A stretch of DNA of 64,000 nt from Duganella sp. CF517 (lineage in GTDB: Bacteria; Pseudomonadota; Gammaproteobacteria; Burkholderiales; Burkholderiaceae_D). This document shows, piece by piece, positions 42,265 to 50,995 of this stretch. Where the stretch lies: NCBI RefSeq assembly GCF_900110275.1, contig NZ_FODC01000008.1, positions 62,001 to 126,000 on the forward strand, given 5' to 3'. The stretch's first letter is position 1; each line of letters begins with the position of its first letter. A program made the position numbers and the translations under genes. Under the pieces are notes generated by a model that saw nothing but the letters and a program-made list of their open reading frames with translations, was not told the origin of the DNA and did no database searches.

Positions 42265-43773
42265 ATGAAAAAATACCACCCACTGTCTGCCGCCCCTCTG
42301 TTGTTGCTCGCTTTGCTCTCCGGCTGCGGTGGTGGTGGTGGCGGTGGTGGCGCCGCCGCCGCCGCGCCGGCGGCGGGAGTCACGCCGGCCACCCCGGCCA
42401 CGCCGCCGGTGTCCACCGCTTCCGACTGGACCGTGCTGGCCAACCGCTGCGAGAATCCGCGGCCCGGCACCGTCGATGTGCGGGGATCCTTGATGGACGA
42501 ACTGAATTGGCTGCGGTCCTTCTACGGCGAGACCTATCTGTGGTACCGCGAATTGCCAACCAACCTGCGGCTGGAAAACTACACGCGCGCCGTCGATTTC
42601 TTCGCCGTCTATAAAACCTCCGCCGTGACCAACTCCGGCCTGCCGAAAGATCGCTTCCACTTCACCTATCCAACGGAAGTGTGGGACGCGTCATCCACCT
42701 CCGGTTCGGAAGTCGGCTACGGCATCTCGTGGGTGGTGAACGACAGCGGGTCCGATTGGCGCGTGGCGACGGTCGCGCCGGCATCGCCGGCGGCGCTGGC
42801 CGGCGTGCAGCGCGGCGACACGCTGTGGTCCGTCGACGGCGTGCCCCTGACCGACAACAGCGGCGCCGCCGTCAACCGCATCAACGCCGGGCTATTCCCC
42901 GCCACCGTGGGCCAGCACCACCAGCTGACGTTGACGCGCCCCGCCGGGGGCCTCGCGATCAGCCTGACGGCGCAACAGGTGACCAGCCCACCGGTCCAAA
43001 ACGTCAAGACCATCGACACGCCGACCGGCAAGGTCGGCTACCTGCAGTTCGACGACCACAACCAGGTCTCCGAGAGCGAGCTGGCGAAGGCGTTCACCAC
43101 CCTGAAGTCGGCCGGCGTTGTCGATCTGGTGCTCGACATGCGCTACAACGGCGGCGGCTACCTGGCCGTGGCCAGCGAGTTGGCATACATGATCGCCGGG
43201 CCGGAAGCGTCAAGCGGCAAGGCCTTCGAACGGCTGCAATTCAATGACAAAACGCCGCCGCAGGCGCCGCAGCCTTTCCTCGACAAGGCGTTCGGCTTCA
43301 AGGGCTCGGAGCTGGCCGGCGGCGCCGCGCTGCCGTATCTGGGCCTGAAGCGCGTCACCATCCTGACCACGCCGGGCACCTGCTCGGCCAGCGAATCGCT
43401 GATCAACGGCCTGCGCGGCATCGACGTCGAGGTCAACCTGATCGGCGGCGAGACCTGCGGCAAACCCTATGGCTTTGTGCCGGCGGATAACTGCGGCACC
43501 ACCTACTTCGCGATCCAGCTGCAGGGCGCCAACCACAAGGGCTTCGGCGACTACGCCGACGGTTTCCAGCCGACCTGCCGGGTGGGCGACGATTTCGGTC
43601 GCGCCCTGGGCGACAGCTCCGAGCGGCTGCTGTCGACGGCGCTGAGCTACCGCGCCAACGGCATTTGCCCGGCGCAGCCACTGATGAGCCGTGCGCGCTC
43701 GGCCAGCGTTGGCTCCGGCGCCATGAAGCTGGTCCGCCCCCGGGCCAAGGAAATAGCGATCCGCGATCGCTAG
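42265..43773 (+). CDS. S41 family peptidase, lipoprotein
   Basis: The 502-residue protein has a lipoprotein signal (lipobox LSGC near residue 21), then a run of nine glycines and an Ala/Pro linker. A helical N-terminal part (LMDELNWLRSFYGETYLWYRELP) precedes a PDZ domain (VAPASPAALAGVQRGDTLWSVDGV). The tail-specific-protease catalytic core includes GYLQFDDHN, LVLDMRYNGGGYL and the nucleophile region TPGTCSASESLINGL. C-terminal processing protease activity in the periplasm or outer membrane is expected; the substrate is unknown. No ribosome-binding site is seen before the ATG, so the transcript may be leaderless. Confidence 0.88.
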   Translation: MKKYHPLSAAPLLLLALLSGCGGGGGGGGAAAAAPAAGVTPATPATPPVSTASDWTVLANRCENPRPGTVDVRGSLMDELNWLRSFYGETYLWYRELPTNLRLENYTRAVDFFAVYKTSAVTNSGLPKDRFHFTYPTEVWDASSTSGSEVGYGISWVVNDSGSDWRVATVAPASPAALAGVQRGDTLWSVDGVPLTDNSGAAVNRINAGLFPATVGQHHQLTLTRPAGGLAISLTAQQVTSPPVQNVKTIDTPTGKVGYLQFDDHNQVSESELAKAFTTLKSAGVVDLVLDMRYNGGGYLAVASELAYMIAGPEASSGKAFERLQFNDKTPPQAPQPFLDKAFGFKGSELAGGAALPYLGLKRVTILTTPGTCSASESLINGLRGIDVEVNLIGGETCGKPYGFVPADNCGTTYFAIQLQGANHKGFGDYADGFQPTCRVGDDFGRALGDSSERLLSTALSYRANGICPAQPLMSRARSASVGSGAMKLVRPRAKEIAIRDR

Positions 43774-43787
43774 CGCGCAAAGCCGAC

Positions 43788-43793
43788 TATAAT
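43788..43793 (+). promoter_or_regulatory. -10 box (TATAAT) upstream of the M14 peptidase gene
   Basis: A perfect TATAAT lies 15 nt after the S41 stop and 62 nt before the M14 peptidase ATG. No convincing -35 element was found. Confidence 0.4.
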
Positions 43794-43855
43794 TTCCAGC
43801 GTATCCGGTGCCGGCGCAGGCACCGGTCGATCAACCCCACGCTGGAAGTTCGTCC

Positions 43856-45637
43856 ATGATCCGTTCCGCCATACTGTTTGCCTTTGCCGCCACCACCGTC
43901 ACCACCACCGGCGCCGCGCCGGCCGCCACGCCTTCGTCTCCCCTGAGCACCATCGCCGAGCGATCCGGCTTCCAGAACACCGGCCGTTACGACGAGGTGG
44001 CCGCGCTGTGCGCGCGCTTCCAGAAGGCGTATCCGAAGCAGGTGCGGTGCTTCGAATTCGGCCGCACGCCGGAAGGGCGCCCGATGCTGGCGCTGGCCGT
44101 CTCGCGCACCGGCGCGTTGACCGCCGAGCAGGCGAAAAAGCGCGGCCTGCCGGTGCTGCTGGTGCAGGGCGGCATCCACGCCGGCGAGATCGACGGCAAG
44201 GACGCGGGCTTCCTGGCGCTGCGCGAGGCGCTGGAGAACAAGGCCGCGCCGGGCGCGCTGGACAAGCAGGTGCTGTTGTTCGTCCCCGTGTTCAACGTCG
44301 ACGGCCATGAGCGCTTCGGCAAGTGGAACCGGCCGAACCAGCGCGGCCCGGTCGAAATGGGCTGGCGCACCACGGCGCAGAATTACAACCTCAATCGCGA
44401 CTACGTCAAGGCCGACGCGCCGGAGATGCAGTCGATGCTGGCGCTGGTGAACGCCTGGGACCCGCTGGCCTACATCGACCTGCACGTGACCGACGGCGCC
44501 AAGTTCCAGCCGGACGTCTCGATCCAGGTCGAGCCGGTGCACGGCGGCGACGAGGAGTTGAAGCAGGCCGGCCTGGCGCTGCGCACCGCCGTGATGGCGG
44601 ACCTCGCGGCGCAGGGCTCGGACCCCAAGCCGTACTACATCTCGTTCGCGGTCAACGACGATCCGACGTCCGGCTTTGTCGACAGCATGCCGGCGCCGCG
44701 TTTTTCGACCGGCTATTTCCCGATGCGTAACCGCTTCGCGATGCTGGTCGAGACGCATTCGTGGAAGGACTATCCGACCCGCGTGCGCATCACGCGCAAC
44801 ACCATCGTCTCGCTGCTGTCGCAGGTCGGCGCGAATGGCCAGCAGTGGCTTAAGGCGGCGCGCGAGGCGGACGCGCGCGCGGTGGCCCTGGGCGGCGCCG
44901 AGGTGCCGCTCAGCTACCGCACCACCTACAACAGCAAAACCATCCAGTTCCCCGGCTACGAATACACGCGCGCCCATTCGGAGGTGTCGGGCGGGCTGAT
45001 GACGCACTACGACGAAAGCAAGCCGCAGGTGTGGACCCTGCCGCTGCGCGACGAGATCGTGCCCGACCTGCGGGTGGCCGCGCCGAGGGGCGGCTACCTG
45101 GTGCCGCTGGCCGACGCGCCGAGGGTGGCGGCCAAGCTGAAACAGCACGGCATCGCCTTCAAGGTGCTGGGCGCGGACCAGATGGCGGCGGAGGTGGAGA
45201 CCTTCCGCGCCAGCAAAACCAAATTCGGCGCGCAGTCGTTCGAAGGCCGGCAATCGCTGGCGGTGGAAGGCGACTGGGGCCGCGAGCGCCGCAGCGTGGC
45301 CAAGGGCTCGCTGTTCGTGCCGATCGCGCAGCCCAAGGCGCGCCTGGTGATGACGATGCTCGAGCCGCGCGGCGCCGATTCGCTGCTGGCCTGGGGCGAG
45401 TTCAATAACGCCTTCGAGCGCAAGGAGTACATGGAGGAGTATGTGGCCGAGGATGTCGCGCGCGAGCAGCTCGAAGCCGATCCGGCGCTGCGCGCCGAGT
45501 TCCAGAAAAAGCTCGACACCGACGCGGAGTTCAACAAGAGCCAACAGGCGCGCCTGGAGTTCTTCGCGCGCCGCCATTCGTCGTGGGACGAGCGCTTCAA
45601 CCTGTACCCGGTGATGCGCACGGCGCAGAAGTTTTAA
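43856..45637 (+). CDS. M14 family zinc carboxypeptidase
   Basis: The 593-residue exported metallopeptidase has a signal peptide (MIRSAILFAFAATTVTTTGA) and zinc-binding HxxE in GGIHAGEIDGKD, with the third ligand His in YIDLHVTDGA. FGRTPEGRPMLALAVSRTG and FVPVFNVDGHERFGKWNRPNQ are typical of the M14 fold. The C-terminal 200 residues (about 390-593) form an additional domain that is not assigned. It probably trims peptides in the periplasm. ATG 43856 is chosen because it begins the signal peptide; an upstream in-frame ATG is not needed. It is convergent with ttcA. Confidence 0.88.
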   Translation: MIRSAILFAFAATTVTTTGAAPAATPSSPLSTIAERSGFQNTGRYDEVAALCARFQKAYPKQVRCFEFGRTPEGRPMLALAVSRTGALTAEQAKKRGLPVLLVQGGIHAGEIDGKDAGFLALREALENKAAPGALDKQVLLFVPVFNVDGHERFGKWNRPNQRGPVEMGWRTTAQNYNLNRDYVKADAPEMQSMLALVNAWDPLAYIDLHVTDGAKFQPDVSIQVEPVHGGDEELKQAGLALRTAVMADLAAQGSDPKPYYISFAVNDDPTSGFVDSMPAPRFSTGYFPMRNRFAMLVETHSWKDYPTRVRITRNTIVSLLSQVGANGQQWLKAAREADARAVALGGAEVPLSYRTTYNSKTIQFPGYEYTRAHSEVSGGLMTHYDESKPQVWTLPLRDEIVPDLRVAAPRGGYLVPLADAPRVAAKLKQHGIAFKVLGADQMAAEVETFRASKTKFGAQSFEGRQSLAVEGDWGRERRSVAKGSLFVPIAQPKARLVMTMLEPRGADSLLAWGEFNNAFERKEYMEEYVAEDVAREQLEADPALRAEFQKKLDTDAEFNKSQQARLEFFARRHSSWDERFNLYPVMRTAQKF

Positions 45638-45698
45638 GCAGGGAGGGGGCGGTAGGCGGGAGACCGGCGAAAGAGACGAGTTCCCGCCCGTAGGGACT

Positions 45699-45726
45699 TG
45701 GGCTCGCGCCTCGCAGGCGCAGCCCA
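45699..45726. terminator. Hairpin between convergent M14 peptidase and ttcA genes
   Basis: A stem of TGGGCT-(C)-GCGCC pairing with GGCGC-AGCCCA (one bulged base) occupies the gap. It lacks a T run on either side, so the terminator call is tentative. Confidence 0.4.
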
Positions 45727-45731
45727 TCAGT

Positions 45732-46691
45732 TTATTGTGCGCGCTTGAGCACTTCGCTCTGGATCGCGAACGCGCCGTTGACGCCGTCGAGCGTGATGCT
45801 CTCGTCCTTGTCGAACAGGATGTCGCCGGTGAAGGCGCCTTCGGCTTCGCGCATCTCGTTTTTGCTGAAGTCGAACAAGCCGCGGTCCATCATGTGCGAC
45901 GGCTTGATGTTGCCCATCGCGGTGAACATGCTCTTGATCCACAGCGGGTTTTTCTGCTGCCAGGTCGCCAGCATTTCCTTCATCGCCTGCCGCTGCAAAT
46001 TCGGCTGCGAGCCGCACAGGTTGCACGGGATGATGGGGAAGCCCATCTTGCCGGCGTATTTTTCGATGTCCTGCTCGCGGCAGTAGGCCAGCGGGCGGAT
46101 CACCACGTTCTCGCCGTCGTCGGCGGTCAGCCTGGCCGGCATGGTCTTGATGGTCCCGCCGTAGAACATATTGAGCAGGAAGGTCTCGAGGATGTCGCCC
46201 TGGTGGTGGCCCAGCGCGATCTTGGTCGCGCCCAGCTCCTTGGCGGTGCGGTACAGGATGCCCCGGCGCAGGCGCGAACACAGCGAGCAGGTGGTCTTGC
46301 CCGGCTCGATCTTCTCGGTGACGATGCTGTAGGTGTCCTGTTCGACGATCTTGTACGGCACGCCGATCTTCTGGAAGTACTCCGGCAGCACGTGCTCCGG
46401 GAAGCCCGGCTGCTTTTGATCGAGGTTGACCGCGATCAGGTCGAACTTGACCGGCGCGATTTTACGCAGGTGCATCAGGATGTCGAGCATCGCGTAGCTG
46501 TCCTTGCCGCCGGACATGCACACCATCACCAGGTCGCCCTCGGTGATCATGTCGAAGTCGACGATCGCCTTGCCGGTTTGCGTGCGCAGCTTCTTTTGCA
46601 GCAGCTCGAAGCGGCGCGAGTCGGTCGGATCGCGCTCCGGCGCCGCGGCCGGGGCCTGGTCTTGTTGCGGAAGATGTAGTGGAGCGTTCAT
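45732..46691 (-). CDS. ttcA: tRNA 2-thiocytidine(32) synthetase TtcA
   Basis: TtcA thiolates cytidine 32 in certain tRNAs. The 319-residue protein has a PP-loop ATP-binding motif SGGKDSYAML near residues 60-70 and the two CxxC motifs that hold the Fe-S cluster, CSLCSRLRRG and CNLCGSQPNLQR. FDLIAVNLDQKQPGFPEHVLP and GHHQGDILETFLLN are family signatures. It is the last gene of a minus-strand operon with the SDR-type reductase and folB; only 1 nt separates it from the folB stop. Confidence 0.96.
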   Translation of the reverse strand: MNAPLHLPQQDQAPAAAPERDPTDSRRFELLQKKLRTQTGKAIVDFDMITEGDLVMVCMSGGKDSYAMLDILMHLRKIAPVKFDLIAVNLDQKQPGFPEHVLPEYFQKIGVPYKIVEQDTYSIVTEKIEPGKTTCSLCSRLRRGILYRTAKELGATKIALGHHQGDILETFLLNMFYGGTIKTMPARLTADDGENVVIRPLAYCREQDIEKYAGKMGFPIIPCNLCGSQPNLQRQAMKEMLATWQQKNPLWIKSMFTAMGNIKPSHMMDRGLFDFSKNEMREAEGAFTGDILFDKDESITLDGVNGAFAIQSEVLKRAQ

Positions 46692-46692
46692 A

Positions 46693-47091
46693 TCAGACGT
46701 TGTCCTTGATCTTGAATACTTCGACGCCGACGCCTTCGCAGTCCGGGTACACGTCCGGCTTCATCGTCGAGACGCGGGCGGCGCGCACGCGCGGGTGGTC
46801 CAGCATCGCGCGCACGATGTCGTCGCACAGGCTTTCCTGCAGCTGCACGTGGCCGCGCGCCATCAGCTTGGCGATGGTGTCGCGGATGAAGTCATAGTCG
46901 ACCACTTCGTCGAGCTGGTCGTGGGTCGGCGTCGACACCGCCAGCGGGATGTACAGGTCGACGTTGATCAGCAGCCGCTGCTCGCCCTTTTTCTCGAATT
47001 CATACACGCCGATGTTGATCAGCACTTCGTAATTGCGCAGGAACAGGCGGCGGCAGTCGGTCAGACTCGGGTGGGACAGGGCGGACAACAT
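46693..47091 (-). CDS. folB: Dihydroneopterin aldolase
   Basis: FolB converts 7,8-dihydroneopterin to 6-hydroxymethyl-dihydropterin in folate synthesis. The 132-residue protein has the family pattern IGVYEFEKKGEQRLLINVDLYI near the N-terminus, VDYDFIRDTIAKLM in the middle and QESLCDDIVRAMLDHP with the catalytic-region Glu. It is central in the reductase-folB-ttcA operon. The preceding reductase, 43 nt upstream, makes the pairing biochemically sensible. Confidence 0.93.
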   Translation of the reverse strand: MLSALSHPSLTDCRRLFLRNYEVLINIGVYEFEKKGEQRLLINVDLYIPLAVSTPTHDQLDEVVDYDFIRDTIAKLMARGHVQLQESLCDDIVRAMLDHPRVRAARVSTMKPDVYPDCEGVGVEVFKIKDNV

Positions 47092-47134
47092 GGGATTACC
47101 TTCTTTCGATTTAAATGCTACTTATTTAGCCGGC

Positions 47135-47938
47135 TCATTTCGCCAGGAACATCACGTCGCGCGGCAGCGGCACCAGGTGCTGGCCGCCGTCGACCAGCAA
47201 GGTGGTGCCGGTCATGGCGCGCGCCGAGGCGGCGTAGACGACGCTGTCGGCGATGTCCTCGGGGGTGCTGGAGCGGCCCAGCGGGGTTTGCTGGTGCGCG
47301 TTGGCGAAACCGGCTTCGGTCTGGTCGCCGGACACCATCGTGATGCCGGGCGCGATGCCGACCACCCGCACCGCCGGCGCCAGCTGCTGCGCCAGCATCG
47401 TGGTGGCGGTGTGCAGCGCGGCCTTGGACAGGGTGTACGACAAAAAATCAGGATTGAGATTGTACAGTTTTTGGTCGAGCAGATTGATGACGGCGGCCGG
47501 CTCGCCGCCGCCGTCGAGCGTGGCCGCGTGCAGCGCCTGCGACAGCAGGATGGGCGCGGCGACGTTGGCGCGCATGTGGGCGTCGAGCCGGGCGGCGGTG
47601 AAATCGGCGGCGCTGTCGTAGTCGAACAGCGAGGCGTTGTTGACCACGCAGCGCACCGGCCCGAGGGCGGCGATGGCGCGCGGCAGCAGCTCACGCACGG
47701 CCGCTTCGTCCGACAGGTCGCACCGCAGCGCGACGGCGCGCCGGCCCAGCGCGACGATGTCGGCCACCACCTGGCGCGCCTCGCCCTCCGAGGCGCGGTA
47801 GTGCACCGCCACGTCCCAGCCGGCGCGCGCCAGCCCGAGCGCGATGGCGCGGCCGATGCGGCGCCCGGCGCCGGTCACGAGGGCGACGCGGACCGTCGCC
47901 GGCGCGGCTGGAGTGGGTGGGTGCTGCGTTGTGGTCAT
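47135..47938 (-). CDS. SDR family oxidoreductase, pteridine reductase-like (FolM type)
   Basis: The 267-residue short-chain dehydrogenase has the nucleotide motif TGAGRRIGRAIALGLA near residues 22-37; the RR after TGAG is typical of NADPH-dependent pteridine reductases and FolM. NNAS, the catalytic Tyr/Lys in SYTLSKAAL and GITMVSGDQT follow. It begins the operon with folB, so reduction of a dihydropterin or dihydrofolate is the most likely reaction. A general SDR role cannot be excluded. It is divergent from the MidA-type methyltransferase. Confidence 0.88.
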   Translation of the reverse strand: MTTTQHPPTPAAPATVRVALVTGAGRRIGRAIALGLARAGWDVAVHYRASEGEARQVVADIVALGRRAVALRCDLSDEAAVRELLPRAIAALGPVRCVVNNASLFDYDSAADFTAARLDAHMRANVAAPILLSQALHAATLDGGGEPAAVINLLDQKLYNLNPDFLSYTLSKAALHTATTMLAQQLAPAVRVVGIAPGITMVSGDQTEAGFANAHQQTPLGRSSTPEDIADSVVYAASARAMTGTTLLVDGGQHLVPLPRDVMFLAK

Positions 47939-47987
47939 AGTCGCTGTTCAAAAATAGTGTGAGTGTCACGTCGGCGCGCCGATTCGC

Positions 47988-47993
47988 TACAAT
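47988..47993 (+). promoter_or_regulatory. -10-like box (TACAAT) at the MidA-type gene start
   Basis: TACAAT ends 6 nt before the ATG at 48000, a spacing that would give a leaderless or nearly leaderless transcript. The -35 is not evident. Confidence 0.35.
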
Positions 47994-47999
47994 GCCGGT

Positions 48000-49151
48000 A
48001 TGTCCCTACCCGTACCTTCTAGCGACGCGCTGGCCGCGTCCCACGCCCTGCAAAACCTGATCGCCGCCGACGTCGAACGCAATGACGGCGCCATTTCCTT
48101 CGCCCGCTTCATGGAACTGGCGCTGTACGCGCCCGATTTGGGCTATTACAGCGGCGGCTCCGCCAAGCTTGGCAAAGATGGCGATTTTACAACCGCGCCG
48201 GAAATGACGCCGCTGTTCGGCGCCGCCCTGGCGCGCGTCGCAGCCGCTATTATCGCCCAAAGCGCGCCGCGCATCCTCGAATTCGGCGCCGGCACCGGCA
48301 AGCTGGCGTTCGACATCCTGAGCGCGATGGCCGCCGACGGCGTCGCCGTCGAGCGTTATTTCATCGTCGAGCTGTCGGGCGAACTGCGCGCGCGCCAGCG
48401 CGAGCGGCTGCGCGATTTCCCGCAAGTGGAGTGGCTCGACGCGCTGCCGGACGCCTTCGACGGCGTCGTCTTCGGCAACGAGGTGCTCGACGCCATGCCG
48501 GTGCACCTGGTCACCAAGCATCCGCGGGGCTGGCACGAGCTGCGCGTGACGGTGCGCGACGGCCGCTTCGACTGGCTCGAGGCGCCGGCCGACGCCGCGC
48601 TGCTGGCGCAAATCGAACGCCAGATCGCCGACCACGCCGCGCTGCCGGTCGGCTACGTCACCGAGGTGCACGGCGTGGCCTGCGGCTTCATGGCCACCTT
48701 GGGGCGCATGCTGCGCGACGGCGGCGCCAACGCCGCCTTCCTGTTCGACTACGGCTTCCCGGCGCACGAATACTATCTGGGCCTGCGCGCCACCGGCACC
48801 CTGATGTGCCACTACCGCCACCACGCGCATCCGGACCCGTTCTATTATCCGGGCCTGCAGGACATCACCGCCCACGTCGACTTCACGGCGATGGCGCTGG
48901 CGGCGCAGGACGCCGGCGCCGGCGTGCTGGCGTACCTGAACCAGGCCGGCTTCCTGATCGGCGCCGGCATCGGCGAGCTGCTGCTGCGCACCGACCCGGC
49001 CGACACGCTCAATTACCTGCCGCGGGCGGGCGCCGTGCAAAAACTGCTGTCGCCGGCGGAGATGGGCGAATTGTTTAAAGTCTTGGTGGTAGGAAAGAAC
49101 GTGACGTTGCCCGAAGCCATCACAATGCATGACCGCAGTCATCGTTTGTAG
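48000..49151 (+). CDS. MidA/NDUFAF7-family SAM-dependent methyltransferase
   Basis: The 383-residue protein of the COG1565 family has an N-terminal signature (ISFARFMELALYAPDLGYYSGG, KLGKDGDFTTAPEMTPLFGAALA), the SAM-binding loop LEFGAGTGKLAFDIL near residues 98-112 and FGNEVLDAMPVH, followed by FLFDYGFPAHEYYLGLRATGTLMCHYRHH. The human homologue NDUFAF7 methylates an arginine of a complex I subunit. The bacterial substrate may be the matching complex I subunit, but this is inferred. No other respiratory genes are adjacent. Confidence 0.9.
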   Translation: MSLPVPSSDALAASHALQNLIAADVERNDGAISFARFMELALYAPDLGYYSGGSAKLGKDGDFTTAPEMTPLFGAALARVAAAIIAQSAPRILEFGAGTGKLAFDILSAMAADGVAVERYFIVELSGELRARQRERLRDFPQVEWLDALPDAFDGVVFGNEVLDAMPVHLVTKHPRGWHELRVTVRDGRFDWLEAPADAALLAQIERQIADHAALPVGYVTEVHGVACGFMATLGRMLRDGGANAAFLFDYGFPAHEYYLGLRATGTLMCHYRHHAHPDPFYYPGLQDITAHVDFTAMALAAQDAGAGVLAYLNQAGFLIGAGIGELLLRTDPADTLNYLPRAGAVQKLLSPAEMGELFKVLVVGKNVTLPEAITMHDRSHRL

Positions 49152-49266
49152 ATAAAATGGCACAATAGGCGGAAAAGCAAAGCCGTTCGCCACCTCAACG
49201 GTGGGATCGGCGGCCGAAGATCGGCTATGATGGAAGATCGAGCGCCGATTTCACGCCTTAGGAACA

Positions 49267-50277
49267 ATGGGAAAGATACACACTCACTATGACAACCTGA
49301 AAGTGTCGCGCATGGCGCCTCAGGAAGTCATACGTGCCGCCTACAAGGCCCTCAGCCAGAAATACCACCCGGACAAGAATCCGGGTGATGAAAAGGCTGC
49401 GCGCATCATGGCCATTCTCAACAGCGCCTACGACACCCTGTCCGACACCCAGCGCCGCCGCGAGCACGACGAGTGGATCGCCGCCGAGGAGTGGGAAATC
49501 GAATGGCTCGAGAGCACCCGCAACGAGGACCGCGGCGATAAAATGCGCCACGACGCCGACCGCTGGAATCCGGAGCCGGTCGACGACCCGCAACCGTTGC
49601 CGGCGCCGCTGCGCAAATGGAAGTGGTGGGCCGGGCTGGCCGGCTGCCTGGTGGCCGGCTGGATCGGCGGCACGATGGCGTCCGAGTCGGCGCTGCTGGA
49701 GGCGGCGCTGGGCGGCAAGGTGCGCAGCGGCGCCAAGGCCGAGGCGCAGCGCGCCGCCAAGGCCGAACCGCGCGAGCGCGACGACTGGGCCGGGCACAAG
49801 CCGTTCTACCCGGAGGCCGACACCTCGCCCGCGCCCAAGGGCGCGCCGGTCAAGGTGGTGGCGATGTCGCAGATCGTGCTGCCCGGGGTCACGCCCGATT
49901 GCGACAACGACAGCCAGACGCTGGTCGCGCCCAACGGCGAGCCGTGGCCGGCCAACTCCGGCTATATCGAGGGTTTCACCATCGGCAACAAGGGCGACGA
50001 CATCCAGCTGATGCTCGACAACGCCAACAACGCCTCGGCGGTGTTCATCAAGGTCTACGACGTCGAGCGGCGCGCCAACGTGCGCTACGCCTACGTGCAG
50101 GCGCACGACAAGCTGATGGTCGACAAACTATCGAACGGCAAGTACGAGATCCGCTACCAGAACCTCGACCCGGGCGGCGGCCGGGGCGGCTGTTCCGGCG
50201 CCGGTCCCGGCACCGCCGCGGCGCCGAGCCGCACCGCCGCCGCCGGCGGCGCAAACACGCCGCCGCTCGGCAACTAG
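49267..50277 (+). CDS. J-domain protein with a transmembrane helix
   Basis: The 336-residue protein has an N-terminal J domain (THYDNLKVSRMAPQEVIRAAYKALSQKYHPDKNPG), with the HPD triad intact, so stimulation of a DnaK-type ATPase is expected. A single hydrophobic segment (WWAGLAGCLVAGWIGGTMA) at about 118-136 divides the cytoplasmic J domain from a charged, probably periplasmic C-terminal part that includes a strand-rich domain (about 200-300, FTIGNKGDDIQLMLDNANN). It is likely a membrane-tethered co-chaperone. The stop overlaps the CheW gene stop from the other strand by 4 nt. Confidence 0.83.
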   Translation: MGKIHTHYDNLKVSRMAPQEVIRAAYKALSQKYHPDKNPGDEKAARIMAILNSAYDTLSDTQRRREHDEWIAAEEWEIEWLESTRNEDRGDKMRHDADRWNPEPVDDPQPLPAPLRKWKWWAGLAGCLVAGWIGGTMASESALLEAALGGKVRSGAKAEAQRAAKAEPRERDDWAGHKPFYPEADTSPAPKGAPVKVVAMSQIVLPGVTPDCDNDSQTLVAPNGEPWPANSGYIEGFTIGNKGDDIQLMLDNANNASAVFIKVYDVERRANVRYAYVQAHDKLMVDKLSNGKYEIRYQNLDPGGGRGGCSGAGPGTAAAPSRTAAAGGANTPPLGN

Positions 50278-50750
50278 CCGGCCACCGTCTCCATCAATCC
50301 CATCTCCTCGCTCGACATCAGCTTGTCGATATTGACCAGGATCAGCATGCGCTCGTCGATGGTGCCCAGGCCGATCAGGTAGTCGGAGCTGAAGGCGGTG
50401 CCCATCTCCGGCGCCGGCTTGACCTGCTCGGGCGTCAACGTGGTCACGTCGGACACCGAGTCGACCACCATGCCGACCACGCGGCCGTTGATGTTGAGGA
50501 TGATGACGACGGTGAACTGGTCGTACACCGGCTCGCCCAGGTTGAACTTGATGCGCATGTCCACCACCGGGATGATGATGCCGCGCAGGTTGATGACGCC
50601 CTTGATGAACTCCGGCGCGTTGGCGATGCGGGTGACCGCCTCGTAGCCGCGGATCTCCTGCACCTTGAGGATGTCGATGCCGTATTCCTCGGAACCGAGC
50701 GTGAAAGCGAGGAACTCCCTGCCGGCGATATCGGATGCGTTTTCTTGCAT
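50274..50750 (-). CDS. CheW-family chemotaxis coupling protein
   Basis: The 158-residue protein has one CheW domain: FLAFTLGSEEYGIDILKVQEIRGYEAVTRIANAPEFIKGVINLRG, then IIPVVDMRIKFNLG and VVGMVVDSVSDVTTL. These are the strands contacting CheA and receptors. No cheA, cheB or receptor genes are in the window, so it is an orphan gene here; it may serve the main chemotaxis array or another signalling system. It is convergent with the J-domain gene. Confidence 0.93.
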   Translation of the reverse strand: MQENASDIAGREFLAFTLGSEEYGIDILKVQEIRGYEAVTRIANAPEFIKGVINLRGIIIPVVDMRIKFNLGEPVYDQFTVVIILNINGRVVGMVVDSVSDVTTLTPEQVKPAPEMGTAFSSDYLIGLGTIDERMLILVNIDKLMSSEEMGLMETVAG

Positions 50751-50995
50751 GGCGATGGTCCTTTTTTGTGTCCTTGTTGTGGTCCTTGAAATGTTGATCC
50801 GCGTCGGCGGCCTCCCGCTAAGAGTATCAGAGTCGGCGCGCCGTGACGAGCGCTGAAAAGGCGCCGTTTGGTAAACGGCGGCGCGCTGTTGCTATCGCTT
50901 CCAAGGAGCTTGTCACAGGGGGGGAATCTGATTATGCTAGCCTTAGCCCAGGCACGCGGCGCGGCCGGACGCCGGACCTTCCAGGAGACTTGTGT

